A stretch of DNA of 56,465 bases from Symsagittifera roscoffensis (GCF_963678635.1 NC_087065.1:17185658-17242122), one strand, 5' to 3'; shown: positions 1 to 11,621, counted from the stretch's first letter. Numbers and translations are program-made. The notes: generated by a model not told the origin, from the letters alone.

Positions 1-163
1 CTGTCTATAACAATTTTCTAAGCCTTTGTTTGGTGTAGAAATCAAAAGTTGAGATCTTAGAAAGCAAAACTGCGTTCAGGGATTCATGCCCCCTTTGTAC
101 TATTTAGAGACATCCCTTTTTGGCTGGCTGACCCTAACATTTTTCCAAGTCGCCTTGGGCGCC

Positions 164-410
164 AATATATACTAATTCTGAAGTGGGAGTGCGCCCCGAA
201 AAAACGCAATTGTATGGTCAAAGTTTTCCAAAAACTGCCTAAAAACGCCTTTTTGGCCTGTTTTTCAAAAAATTTTATGCGGTGCAGAAAATTTGGTCAA
301 AATAGGGTCTTTTTGGTGATTTGGGAGAGCAAAGGTCGACAAAATTTTCGAAATATTTTAAAAAATCTGCCCCCCCCCCCCCTCGAGAAAATCCTAGATC
401 CGCCCCTGGG
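164..410 (+). repeat. Dispersed repeat family E, copy 1
   Basis: This stretch matches 35748-36018 over its whole length. Both copies open with ATATATACTAATT, continue through a block with AAAAACGCCTTTTTGGCCTG, and close with CCTCGAGAAAATCCTAGATC followed by CGCCCCTGG. A 14-base C run sits near the end. There is no open frame that looks coding: the short frames here are low-complexity products of the repeat. The class is unknown. The shared hard right end suggests a mobile element, but no terminal inverted repeat was found. Confidence 0.75.
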
Positions 411-2231
411 CACAAAAACAGACTTGGACTTGAGAAAACTATTAACATTACAAAACTTTCAGTTTATTTTTTTCAAAAATCTATGCAAGATATGTCACTG
501 CTGTCGTATCAGGCTCAAGGACTGGTTTTTGTGACATAATAAGCGACCACCGATGAAAGAACAATTCATCAATCTACGAAGATAAAAAAAATATGTGACA
601 GGGGAATTCGTGAAAAAATTTTGTCGACTGTGTTATCACTGCTGGTGTAACCGTCGCTTTTTAAAATGGTAAGAATAAGTTTCGCTATCAAGCTTTTGTC
701 CTCTGTTGTTAACCCAATTCTGCTGGTGTGAACATTACTTATCAAATTGCACTGTTTTCAGGGTAGTTTTTTCAGATTCCAATATTTTAGACGAAAAAAA
801 AATAAAAATTAGAGTTAAGGCTTACAAGAAAATTTTTGTCAGCCGTTTTTTTGAATGCCAAAAAATTGTTCATTTTTTTTTTTCATTTTTGCTTGATTCT
901 TCAGAGTAATTTTTATCCCAACTAAGCAATTGCTGAAACCTTCTTATTGACTCAGCTGAACATAAAATAGGTTTTAGGCTATAATCTACATTTCTCTTTT
1001 GAATCAATCAAACTTGCCCAGCAGGTGAAAGCTCGGCGCAAAAACTAGCTTGAAGAGAGTTTGAGCAAAAACGACAAAAAAACTTGAAATTTTTTGGCAC
1101 CCGTTGGGATTTATTGAGAAGGGGTCCCTAGTAACTGCAAGCCGCAAAAAAGTTATTCTTGTTCTGGTAATTAATTTTGCTGGGATCTAAGAATCATTTG
1201 GCGAAATTCGTAGTAAATGGTAGAAATTCCCAAAGCGATGAATTTAAATCAGCGGACGATTGCATGAAATATAAAATATTTTCTTCAATAGAAATTACCT
1301 ATGGTTAGACCAGCAGCACCAGCAGACATATAACAACAAGCAAAAGCGTGATATAGTCGTATATTTTACACGATGAAAAACTTTCAGTCTCATATGTCAA
1401 AATCTATTTTTCATCTATCTTTTCTTCCATATGACGTCACCAGAATCAGTCCATGAGCGTTTTATGACATTATTAACCTACTTTTTATACGTCGAATTTC
1501 ATGAAAGTAAAAGAGTTGATAATTTGGCGATATTTTTAGTTTCCCCATATTCATGGCTGTTCTTTGGTCACGGAAGTTTCATTCTTTTTTAAATTAAAAT
1601 TTGCAGCCTGAAACTAACGGAAATGTGTCAAATTGGAGTGTTACAAACTCTGCTTTGGATGTATACAAACTACCGAAGAAATAAGAGGTTGATAATGTAA
1701 CGAGTTTGCTTAGGGCTGTTTTAGGTTCCTTGCGATCGGGATGTTATAAGGTTATACTTAAATTTCTCAATAAAGTCCTTCTAATGAGATCCAAAATATC
1801 TGGCTAAGTGAACAAAATATAAGGCGTCTTCAACTACCTTCCAAATTTATCGAGACTCCAGGCGTTCAGAATGGACTCTCGACTGGTTTTGAAAAAATTG
1901 TCGCTAAAACAATAAAAAATTGACATCCGACTAAAGTTGCTGTAGTATTTGGAAATTATAAAATTCTTTTTGTCAGAACTCACCGCACAACTTGCGGTTA
2001 GACCTTGAGCAAGTTTCCGAAAAAACTGAAAATGTACAACTTCATGCTTTGCAAAACTTGAATTTACCTGTATCTAAATTTCACATCAAATTTTACCAAA
2101 AATTTAGAAAAAACCACAAGAAATCCAAAAACTGATGAAAATATAGAAACAATTCTTAAAAGTTCAAACTAAAACAGTCATGTTTTGGTGCAAAAAATTT
2201 TTGATGGTTTGTTTTAAAAATCATTATTATA
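411..2231. other. Non-coding, AT-rich, no feature seen
   Basis: I found no convincing exon, RNA gene or repeat here on either strand. The short open frames are low-complexity. It is either an upstream intron of the integrin gene or intergenic sequence. Confidence 0.5.
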
Positions 2232-2963
2232 CAGTGCTGATTTAAATTATCCGGATGAAACGAACAAAACTTGAATTTTCAAACGCGTTTTTCTCAAATT
2301 GGGTTAAGATTAGACAAAAAATGAGGAGGACAAAAGTTGCTTAGATTTTCACCAGAATTATTATGGTGCAATTTTTTCTCCGAAATTCTCAACAAAAATT
2401 TTACCCCAAAAATGGGTCATTTTGGCTTTTTTCAATTAGTCAAGAATTAGGCTGAAACTACTTTGTTAATTGATATGAAAATTATATCACAGGAAGCCTC
2501 TTACGCAGTTCAACAAAGTTTAAGAAGTGTTAAATCTCCAAAAACCAGTATAAATGAAAAAATTGTCACTTGATAGTCAATAAATGTGATTTTTACTAAA
2601 TAAAACCCAGAATCTCTGTTTAAAAATAAATTTTAAACATTTTGTGCAAATTTTTGGAGATTCAACCCTTGTTAAACTTTGTTGAACTGCGTAAGAGGCT
2701 TCCTGTGATATAATTTTCATATCAATTAACTAAGTAGTTTCAGCCTAATTCTTGACTAATTGAAAAAAGCCAAAATGACCCATTTTTGGGGTAAAATTTT
2801 TGTTGAGAAATTCGAAGAAAAAATTGCACCATATTAATTCTGGTGAAAATCTAAGCAACTTTTTTCCTCCTCATTTTTTGTCTAATCTTAACCCAATTTG
2901 AGAAAAACGCGTTTGAAAATTCAAGTTTTGTTCGTTTCGTCCGGATAATTTAAATCAGCACTG
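2232..2963. mobile_element. Family A foldback MITE, full copy (TA-flanked)
   Basis: The two halves are near-perfect inverted copies of each other, about 310 bp per arm with a spacer of roughly 90 bp. The ends read CAGTGCTGATTTAAATTATC and its reverse complement. TA lies directly outside both ends (2230-2231 and 2964-2965). TA duplication and CAGTG-like termini are what Tc1/mariner-derived elements show, so a non-autonomous mariner-type element is the likely identity. No transposase frame is present. The RNA would form a very long hairpin. Confidence 0.88.
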
Positions 2964-3620
2964 TATCTGCCGGAAAATGCAAAAACAAAAACAGATCTAG
3001 CATATTTTTCTCACAGATGCCCTCAAAAGCATCCAAAGAAGAAGTAGCAATTAACGTTAATATTCTTTTTCAAATCAATGACGATTGGGCGCTGTAAAGA
3101 TGAGTGACTACGTTTTCAATAGTTTTAACCAGGGAAACTTAATCATTATCAAGATAATTGCTATCAAGCTAATCGTTATCAAGCAAAACGTAATACCACA
3201 AACAGGGACCGCCATAGAAGAAATGGAAAAAAAGAGATCAAAGAGGCCGATCTGGTGTTTTGAAATCCTTATGCAATACAGAAAAAGAGTCGGTACTGAT
3301 TGTGATTTGATTAATGATTTTACTCGTCGCAGTTACTCTAAAGAAAAAAAAAGCAAAAATGATGAAAAATGAAAAACTTGAAATTTATCGGTACTTATTG
3401 TGATTTGACTGACAAAATTAGTAACTCATTTTCCATGCAACTATTTTGTTGAAACCAAAATGCTTGAAACTTTTGCAGTGTTGCTAGTTTCCTCAAGTCC
3501 TTGTGTGTTCACGCGACTCAGATATTTTTTATGATTTTAAATAATGGTTTGTACCTCATAGATTGTTGAGAAGAGATGTTAGTTTGGGTTTTCAAATGAG
3601 TACTTTTCACATTCAATGCC
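2964..3620. other. Non-coding spacer
   Basis: No supported gene. A 95-codon frame at 3085-3372 has no recognisable domain and is rich in Ile and Lys as expected by chance here. A frame at 3017-3093 is flanked by CAG and GTAAAG, but its peptide matches nothing I know. Confidence 0.4.
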
Positions 3621-3974
3621 TTATGAGGCTAAAATGTGCACTGGATACGCGCACAATTGGGTGATTGTAGGTCACTGGAATCCAGAAACAAGTCTTTAAA
3701 CATCGTCTAAATTGTAATTGGATTCCAAGCACCAAATTTTTTAGCGTAAAAATTGTCGGCTTATTAGTTTTGTTGCGGACTCCGCAACGAGCGAATATAG
3801 CTATTAGTTACGGATTCCGCAAAATTTATGCGGACTCAACCAATAATCTGCGGATTCCGCTTGCAATTTGCGGAATCCGATTACAGTTGCGGACTCCACA
3901 ACAGCTTAAATTTACTAAACACATATTAATATTTGGTTATGAATTCCACAAACTGTTCCGGATTCCGCATTTTT
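3621..3974 (+). repeat. Family F palindrome-rich element, copy 1 (partial)
   Basis: The left part follows the left end of the complete copy at 5515-6119: a degenerate TTATGAGGCTAAAATGTGCA start, then the GTGCACTGGATACGCGCACAA block. The rest is packed with GCGGATTCCGC and GCGGAATCCGC words, each a 5-bp-arm palindrome around one base. The right terminus is missing. The open frame at 3770-3979 is a by-product of the repeated word. Confidence 0.7.
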
Positions 3975-5514
3975 GCTAGTTTTAATATTTAATGATATAA
4001 GAAATTTGTATGACCAGCATTTTTTCACACGGCTAGAAAAGTTTCAAAGTAGTCACAGTTCCGAGTTTCTGCGTAATTTATTTTTTCTTGCAAAATCGAA
4101 AGAGTACCCCTTCGCCCTTGATTATTGTTTTTTCGATCATAACGTAAATCAACGCTTATTTAATTTTTTTTTGCGGAAGAATGCTCGTCATTAAATTTTC
4201 AAATATCGAAAAATGATTTTTGTAAAAATTATTTTACAACTTTCTGTACGTATGCAACTGTACAAAACTGCTTGACAAGCACATTTCTGTTTAGGAAAGT
4301 TAAAGCTAATTGATAAACTTTTTTGGTCAAACGGAGAAAGTTTAAAAGAAGAAACCACAGAATTTCTGTGTACGAAAAGCATTTTCGGTTCGGTTATGAG
4401 TTTCAAACTGAACTTGTAAGTATGAGCAAAAAATAGCGCTGAAAGTCAACAAGATAGTTTGTATCCGGTCAAAATTATTTATCAGGCGTAAACCATAAAA
4501 AAACGGCGTAAACCATATCAGGCGTAAACCATATCTCAGTCTCTAGAATATTTCTTGATTTTTTCTTGAATCGTCCTCTTATAAATAATTTGGAAGAAAA
4601 AAAAATTCATCCTTAAATAGTGTGAATAAATGTCGCAAAAAAATTGAATTGATCATAGAAAAAATGAATTGTTCTATAAAATCAAAAAAAAGAATACATG
4701 TCACTGCAATGAATAAAAGTAGTTGAAATTTTTACAATTAAAATCAAAGTAGGTGAAACATTTTCGCACGAGAATAAGTAGTGTATTTGAGGTGTCTTCT
4801 TTATTATACTTGTCAAACTTAAGCCGCGTATTGATTGATATGGTTTAAACTTGTAAGCTGTTTGTACCAAAAAATTCCTTGAATTCTCTTAAAATTTTAT
4901 ATTTTTATGTTAGAAAGATGAAATTGATTGAATTCAAGTTGTTCTTAAAAGTACAAGGGTTATTCAACTACTGAACTTCAAATCTTTAGCTGGATAAACC
5001 CAACTTATAAAGTTTTTTATTGTCAACTAACTCATTCATGGCTGAAATTTTGTTTCTTAAACAATTTCAAGTATATTCGAATCTGATTTTTTTTTTTCAA
5101 AAAGGATATCATTCTGTCTTAAGACCATTCAAATATACAAAAAAAGGTAAAAATATGTAAAACTGTATTCAAATATGTAAAAAACCCGACTGCGGTTGAT
5201 TTTGTTCAAAGTTAACTTAACAAAACTTTTTTCAAAAAATCCAGCAATTCAGCAATTGGTTTGTATTTCATAATAGATTTTCAGTTTTTAAAGTATTTTT
5301 TTTCGGTATATGTTAATACCACATAACTTTATCAAAAGAAAAAAGATACAAAATTAATCGTAATAATGTTTTTTTCGCATATGAGGGTTTCATGGGTGAC
5401 ATTTTGACAGAAAATTTTTTTCAAAAGGTCAAAAAAAGCAGAAGGCGAGCTCTTTGGTCTTTTTTCTCAAAATTTACGTTGAAAAACAAGACTTTTGGTC
5501 TTCCAAAAAATTTT
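3975..5514. other. Non-coding, one small repeat
   Basis: No supported gene. The word GGCGTAAACCATA occurs three times between 4485 and 4533. Otherwise this is AT-rich intronic-type sequence with only short random frames. Confidence 0.45.
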
Positions 5515-6119
5515 ACATTACGAGGCCAAACTGTGCACTGGATAGGCGCACAATTTTGTGTCTGTATTTTCCTGGATTTCAGAATCAAACTTTTAAACAT
5601 GTTCCAAAATGTAAGTGGATTCCACCTACAAAATTTTTGTGCATTCCGCGTACAAATACCTGTAATATAATTTTTGTCGGCATATTTATTTTGTTGAGGA
5701 TTCCTCAAAAATCAAATATAGCTAGTTGCTCTGGATTCGGCAACTGTAAGTGGATTCCGCAAAATGTAAGTGAAATCCGCAAAATGTAAGTGGAATCCGC
5801 AAAAGTAAGTGAAATCCGTAATTAAAAGGTGGATTCCAACTACAATTTGCTGATTCCACTAACAGTTTGCGGATTCCGCTCGCAGTTCCGGATTCCGCAA
5901 CCGCTCAATGTAACTATATTTATGTCTTATCATTTGTTTGTGGATTCCACAAACTGTTCTGAATTCTGCAAATACAGCTGCGGATTCCCCAAATTCGCCT
6001 ATTTTTGGAGCGATTTTGAGCAGTACAATGTTTTGGGTGTTTGTTTGTGGAATCCAAAACAACAAAAACAGAATCTGATTTTGACTTGTTGCGGAATGGC
6101 CAGTTTGGCCTCGTAATGT
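5515..6119 (+). mobile_element. Family F element, complete copy (605 bp)
   Basis: A 19-bp terminal inverted repeat is visible: ACATTACGAGGCCAAACTG at 5515 and its exact reverse complement ending at 6119. The interior carries about a dozen variants of TGCGGAATCCGCA spaced 15-40 bp apart, several inside a tandem AATGTAAGTGGAATCCGCA-like unit around 5745-5820. It encodes nothing recognisable. It is best read as a non-autonomous DNA element. Partial copies lie at 3621-3974 and, reversed, at 52303-52512. Confidence 0.82.
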
Positions 6120-6173
6120 AACAATAAAAAAGAAGTGTTTGCGTAATGAATAATTAGTGTTGGCGTAATTTTT

Positions 6174-6383
6174 GATTGACTAAAAAAGCTGAAAATGACG
6201 TTATTTTGGTCAAATTTTGGACCAGAGTTTCGCGGAAAAAAGCACCATATTAGTTCTGCTGCAGTTCTAAGGAAGATTTGTCTCCGTCTTTTTTTTTGTC
6301 TAACCTCAACCCAATTTGTACAAAAAAAGTTTTTTAATTTTGAAGTTTGTTTTTAATTACCCGGATAACTTCAATCAACACTG
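6174..6383 (-). mobile_element. Family A MITE, half copy
   Basis: This matches, with many substitutions, the right arm of the complete element at 2232-2963. It runs from the GACTAA...AAAATGAC block through GTCTAACCTCAACCCAATTT to the terminus ATCAACACTG at 6383, followed by TA. The left arm is absent, so the element was truncated or lost one arm. Confidence 0.75.
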
Positions 6384-6499
6384 TATGTATAGAAAAAGAA
6401 ACAAAATCTTCATATTCAATTTTCCCGCTTATGAGATTTTTGTTTGTGTTGCAATGTGATGAAATCAAGTTCAAATGTTTAAAATTGTTTAAAATGTTG

Positions 6500-7200
6500 A
6501 TCACTACGTATATCTAATTAACCTTATGTTTTACTATTTATTACTCTGCATAATTAGTGATCCCTAGGTATAACTAATGATCTCTTTGTAAAAATAAATC
6601 GCGATGAATAACTAATGATCCCTCTGTGAAACAAATGGTCCCCTTGTATATCTATTAATATACATGTTTAACTAATGATATCTACAAAAATCAATTATGA
6701 TGTCGACGTGTAATTATGATCAATATGTAAAACTAGAATTATCTAAATAATACTTATTTGTTTAACTAAACTTCCTGAATTAAACTAATGATCCCGAATT
6801 ATCACTAAAAATTGCTGTGTAACTAATGATCCTTATGTATAACCAATGATCCCTATGAATAACGAATGATCACATCGTATAGCTAATGATCACTCTGTGA
6901 GCTTAATGATTCCTAACTATTTGACATTTTTTGGACGAAATTTTGTTTTGTGAAATTTTATATCATACAGTTCATAGTGAAACTTTACAATTAGTGATCG
7001 CGGTGAAAAAACTCTAACTAATTATCCGGAGAAAAATGTTTTTGTGAATAATCCTAAAGTAAATATTAGAATCTATATATATCTAATGAACCTTATGTAT
7101 ACTGAAAGATTCGAAAATCAAACAAATTTGAAAATGGTTCAAACGTGAAACTTTTTTTGCAGCAGTTGATCCCAAAGTGAACATGTATTTCTAATGATCC
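6500..7200. repeat. Degenerate short tandem array (TAACTAATGATCCCT-like)
   Basis: Variants of ACTAATGATCCCTATGTATA recur more than fifteen times at irregular spacing of roughly 20-35 bp, with strong drift between units. There is no coding frame. It is a decayed minisatellite rather than a dispersed element. Confidence 0.72.
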
Positions 7201-8440
7201 AAATTTCAATTTTTAAGGATTGAATTTAATTTTTTGTAGGTTAATTTTTTTGTAGGTTAATTACAAAACAAGCTCTCCGAATGTGTCGAGAGAGTAACCT
7301 TTTCTTTTTTCTGCTATCTAAACTGGTATATACATATTGGGAATATATATAGCTTTCGCTGCACTAGTTAAAATTAAAAAAAAACACATGAAATTGCGAA
7401 AACGTAGGTTGTACTAAGCTTGGAAATTTTTTGGGCGACTGAATTGTGTACACGTGTAATATCTAGGTATGTACTTACAGCTATGTCTGCATTATGATCT
7501 GTTGATTGTATGTTTTATTGCATGGGTGTAGGCTTGCATGTATCTAATGCTTGTTTTTATATGTTTAAATACTCACCTGTAACATTTAAATATGACTATG
7601 TGAACTAATTTATAAAATTCTGCATGTAAAAAATTTTTTCGTCTGTTTCAGGTATCGATCTAAATTAGTGGATATCTCTATACGCAAATAATTATTCATA
7701 TGTAAGAAGTTTGAGAACTCGTTTTGAAGTGTTTTGACGCAATTAAATATAAATTACTATTACTGGAAACAAACTTTAAAATGCTCCTGATTTCTGTAGT
7801 TTAATCTAGATTTTTTCTTGAAAGCTTCTGTGATAAAGCGTGTGGAAAATAAACTACACATTTTTGTGTTAAAACAAAACTTGATCAATTATTTGCGTGC
7901 AATGTTTGTAAGATTTTTGAAACATACCGTGTATATATGTTAGGGTTTATATCTTTTTATATTTGTTTAGTTGTATCTATGTAATAGTTTGGGTATTCTT
8001 TCAAGTATTTCGAAGCATTATAAGCTATGTAACCCTAAATGGACGTAAAGTTTGAACTCAAACTCAGTCCAATCCATACTCTTCAATTTTCTAGAGTGTT
8101 TAAAATAATTTCACCAGATGCTAGGTACGTACTGTTTTTGTTGGTGTGTGTCTGCACGTTTTGGATGTTAACGTTTTTTTTATGTAACACGATATTTGAG
8201 TAATTGATTAAGACTATAGAAACTTGCACGCATGTATGGGAGTACAAATTAGCCCACGCAAACATTTTCAGACGAGGTTGCCTCAGATATTGTGAAAGAA
8301 AAACTTTTTAAATAAACGGTCTTATATTGGTGTACGAACGCACTCGAGTATGTATGAGGTGTATGTCTGAACGTTCATGTATGCCCGTACCCAGGGGATT
8401 TTCTGTGCAAGATCTGTAACTCTGAATTTCTTACATAAAT
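7201..8440. other. Non-coding, no feature seen
   Basis: AT-rich sequence with no supported exon, RNA gene or clear repeat. A 60-codon frame on the minus strand at 8083-8265 has no recognisable content. Confidence 0.45.
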
Positions 8441-8445
8441 TGATT

Positions 8446-8572
8446 TTCAGATCTGAAATTCTTTATTTCAGTTCTTGATAAAAAATTACAAATTTCAGAT
8501 CTGAAATGGAAATTTTCGGATCTGAAATAACCTTGAAACACAAAATTTCATATCTGAAATCAGATCTGATAA
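8446..8572. repeat. Cluster of TTTCAGATCTGAAA palindromes
   Basis: The self-complementary word TTTCAGATCTGAAA, or a one-base variant, occurs about six times in some 125 bp. Neighbouring copies can pair both with themselves and with each other. No coding potential. Confidence 0.75.
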
Positions 8573-9126
8573 ATTTTTTCTTAAAATATAACTTATGCAT
8601 TTCGAGCAAAAAATGGAGTTTTTATTTTTCGATGTTTCTGCAATTCACAATTATGTTTAGATAAGCTAGCGGTCCAAAAAACTTCCGAATATTTTCACAA
8701 ACAGATTTTTTTCGAACTAAATTTCTTGTTCGACCGTTTTAAAAAGTTTTCAAAAACTGTTAGAAGACCGTAACATTTTTAGTTTTCGAGAGCTTCTTAT
8801 GCGTTTCCAATGATTATCTCATGCTCGGAGAAACATACTTCGGCAGTCTCCAACTTTAGACTTTGCTGGTTACCTGCTAGTAGCTAGCAGAAGCTATAAA
8901 AATAAAAAAAATACCAAAAATTGAGACCTCCGAATCATTGATTTTTACTCAAAGTGACCCATGCTCCACTTTTAAAATCTTTTTGGGTGATAATTTCAAG
9001 ATTATGTCCAAAGATTTAATACTTGGAAATCCTACGTATCAGATAACAAATATCTAATTGTTTCTAGCTGTGTTTATATTTGGGTGTCTGTGTACCTATA
9101 TCTTTATGCAATAGTTACATAATTAG

Positions 9127-9167
9127 TTAATTATATATAAACATATATATATATATAATTATATATA

Positions 9168-9217
<50 letters not shown>
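9127..9217. repeat. AT dinucleotide microsatellite
   Basis: Two partial units ATTATATATAAACATATATA are followed by an almost pure (TA)n run. It directly abuts the left end of the family D copy at 9218. Confidence 0.95.
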
Positions 9218-9219
<2 letters not shown>

Positions 9220-9740
9220 CGGATTGACGTCCATCGACGAAAAATGCTTATGAAACAGTTTCATATATGGGGTCTGGAAAAAATGCTTATCATAGAAAGT
9301 TCATACAAAATTACAAAGTTTTAAAAGTGTTTGGAAAAATTTTATATGAACATTTTACGAAAAATAAATTTTGCATGCAAAGTTTGATTTTTTGAGTTTA
9401 TAACGTAGTCCATGATGAGTTTTTCACCCAAAAAAAAAAACAAAAATTACAAGAAAGCGTTTTTTTTGTAAACACCATTATTATCTTTTGTTTCGTTTGC
9501 TAAGATAAAAATAAAATTGTCAAAAAAAACAGGCCTTTTTTTCACAACCACCAAAATTTTCAAAGCAAAAACTATCTAGCCATATTCAAAAAGTTAATTT
9601 TTTGGTATATAGTTCCATGTGAAGATGTTAAAATTAACTTTCGTTACTAAAATCACAAAATGAAGTTTATCTGCGTGGCAACTGCCAGTTACACTCTGGG
9701 TTTTTACGACAAAAAATTCTTGGTTAGTGTTTCGGGTGAA
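9218..9740 (+). mobile_element. Family D element, copy 1 (5' part)
   Basis: It begins CCCGGATTGACGTCCAT, the left end of family D, and carries the diagnostic words AAAATGCTTATCATA, TTATAACGTAGTCCA and CATTTGCTAAGATAA type in the same order as the complete copies at 23256 and 28057. The right end with GTCAACCC is missing. It has no coding frame of note. Confidence 0.72.
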
Positions 9741-10351
9741 AATTAATGGAAAAAATGTTTTCTTGTTTGATTATCCGTTTTTATGTAACTTTTATTTGTT
9801 TGTGTAATAATTTTTATGTTCTTGACAACAATTTGAGGCGTCTAGCTGTTAGTTGAAACATAAGTTTAAGACTACGCAGGCTTTTCATTGCTGAATTGTC
9901 TAAAAAAAATTTTCAATGGCACATGATACTAAAAATTTACAGCACATAAAGTAGGTACCACAATTGAAACTGCATGTGTCTGTTTGCGTATGAATAAATA
10001 ATTGGATTTATGAAAGTGAACACGTTACTAAAACTTATGCGTGTTTTTTGTATGAACAAGCGTTTGTGTGCATCTAGGTTTATATGTTTTGCAAGTAAAA
10101 AACCTAGAAGCAAAATTATAACTCAAATTTAATTCATATTTACATCCAGATTTGTCAAACAATTCGAAAAACATCTCTGGTATACATAAACTACAAAACG
10201 ATATGAAACTTTTCGAATCATGAATAAAGTACAAATTGTCCACAAGATAAACCGTCTAGGATGTTTTATGAGTTAACCCAAAAATTACTCGATGAAGCAA
10301 AATATACATTTTGTACAATATCATTTTGTGTCAGTATTTTTCGCGTTTAAG
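9741..10351. other. Non-coding, upstream of the first exon seen
   Basis: No gene supported. By position this is most likely the intron preceding the first integrin exon detected. The acceptor of that exon (TTTCGCGTTTAAG) ends at 10351. Confidence 0.5.
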
Positions 10352-10442
10352 GACATGAAGGACCGCGATGGAGGCAATAAGGAATTTCACTTCAAAAGCA
10401 GTAATGATGTGACCAAAATCATATTATGCAATGCAACCAATG
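10352..10442 (+). CDS. Integrin alpha, exon with part of propeller blade 2
   Basis: This 91-nt exon is open in phase 0 and encodes 30 residues plus one base. It is bounded by an AG acceptor at 10350-10351 and a GTAAGT donor at 10443. The peptide contains EFHFKSSNDVTKIILCNATN. Integrin alpha subunits have a segment at the same place, late in blade 2, with a K-I-L-x-C core and the cysteine of a small disulphide. The match is short, so the call rests mainly on position, phase and the strong blade 3 exon 1 kb downstream. The rest of blade 2 probably lies in the N gap. Upstream exons were not found. Confidence 0.62.
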
Positions 10443-11265
10443 GTAAGTTGACTTTAAAGTCCATTTCTGTAGAATATAGGGTGTTTTCAAAACGTGTTTT
10501 TTAAAAAAAAATCTCTTTGATTTCAAATTTTAATCACTAATTGAAGTGATTTTTTTAGCAGTCGGCAGCCAAATTTTGTCGAATTCTGATGATTCTATAT
10601 TTCATGAACTTTTACTGATCTTTGAGTTGATTAAGCTTCTCTAGCACTGATATGAAATAACCGGATAAAAAGACAAATGAAACAAAACTTTTCAAACTCA
10701 TTTTTCTCGAATCAGTTAACTTTGTCCAGACAAAATTGCGAGCTTTTCTGTTGGGCATTTTTTCTGCAAAATTTGGCAAATAGGCTCAATTGAAGTACAA
10801 AAAAAATGCAATTGAGCCTGTTTGATCCTTAAATCTTGAACCGAACATTTCGATTAATTTCAATCCGTTGGGATTTAAACTGAAAATTTGCAAAAAAATT
10901 GCATGCTGGAAAATTTTGTGAAATTCTAAAAAACTTGGACTGACAGTTTTTTGTCCAGAATTAGTCAATTTAAAAATTTTTTTTTCTAAACCCCAGTTTT
11001 ATTTCACTTTATCCGACTAATTCATATCAGTGCTAAAGAATCTTTTTCAGCTTAACATGCAGTGAAAATTCATTAAACCGCGAAAATTTATCATCAAAAC
11101 TTGGCGGATTTTGCAGCCTATTGCAAAAAAAATACTTCAATAACCCATAAACTGTGGAATGAGAGATGATTTGGAGAAAACAAGTTCTGAAAACACTCTG
11201 TTAACGAAAAACAATCTTAATAAAAAATATAATATTAAACTGTTTTCTGGCACTTCGATTGCGGG
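10443..11265 (+). other. Intron with a family A MITE
   Basis: This runs from the GTAAGT donor at 10443 into the sequence gap. Almost half is the 390-bp element at 10644-11033. The acceptor for the next exon is hidden in the gap. Confidence 0.55.
10644..11033. mobile_element. Family A-related MITE, TA-flanked (390 bp)
   Basis: The ends are GCACTGATATGAA and TTCATATCAGTGC, exact inverted copies, each flanked outside by TA (10642-10643 and 11034-11035). Just inside, both arms carry a CCGGATAAA / TTTATCCG block as in the 732-bp element at 2232. A short self-complementary loop (CAATTGAAG...GCAATTG) lies near the centre. It is a Tc1/mariner-type non-autonomous element with no transposase. Confidence 0.85.
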
Positions 11266-11465
11266 NNNNNNNNNNNNNNNNNNNNNNNNNNNNNNNNNNN
11301 NNNNNNNNNNNNNNNNNNNNNNNNNNNNNNNNNNNNNNNNNNNNNNNNNNNNNNNNNNNNNNNNNNNNNNNNNNNNNNNNNNNNNNNNNNNNNNNNNNNN
11401 NNNNNNNNNNNNNNNNNNNNNNNNNNNNNNNNNNNNNNNNNNNNNNNNNNNNNNNNNNNNNNNNN
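11266..11465. other. Assembly gap, exactly 200 N
   Basis: A round-number run of N, as scaffolders insert for gaps of unknown length. It probably hides the remainder of integrin blade 2, the start of blade 3 and a splice acceptor. Translations running through it are meaningless. Confidence 0.98.
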
Positions 11466-11466
11466 C

Positions 11467-11601
11467 TTACTTGGATTCTCCAGCCACCTGAGCAAAGATG
11501 GAGAGTTCCTTCTATTTGGGGGCACCCATGTTTATGCAGCAAATGGGCTTCATAAAAATTCTTATTAGACAATCAGACGGTCCTTATGAAAGATATGGAC
11601 G
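11467..11601 (+). CDS. Integrin alpha, exon with propeller blade 3; frame broken once
   Basis: The frame from 11467 encodes LLGFSSHLSKDGEFLLFGG, closely like the blade 3 strand of integrin alpha chains (GFS..FTK.G.VLLGGPG). About 27 codons in, the frame must step by one base at AAATGGGCTT (11541-11550). After that IKILIRQSDGPYERYG continues to a GTAAGT donor at 11602, in phase 2. Read as printed, the first frame meets a stop at 11566-11568. One surplus base in a homopolymer beside a gap looks like an assembly error, but an inactivating mutation cannot be excluded. The exon start lies in the gap. Confidence 0.75.
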
Positions 11602-11621
11602 GTAAGTTTGCTTACGTGCTG

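Noticed and set aside
3017-3093. Possible exon between CTCACAG and GTAAAG encoding 25 residues
   Set aside because: Splice signals fit, but the peptide matches no integrin blade 1 or 2 segment and nothing supports it.
3770-3979. 69-codon frame rich in RTPQ and RIPL words
   Set aside because: It is a translation of GCGGATTCCGC palindromes of family F, repeated at 5454-5789 and elsewhere, not a gene.
10028-10243. 71-codon minus frame just upstream of the first integrin exon
   Set aside because: No recognisable domain, no splice or start context, and length expected by chance.
11159-11572. Open frames running through the N gap on both strands
   Set aside because: They are open only because N codons cannot be stops. 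Only the real blade 3 exon sequence after 11466 was kept.
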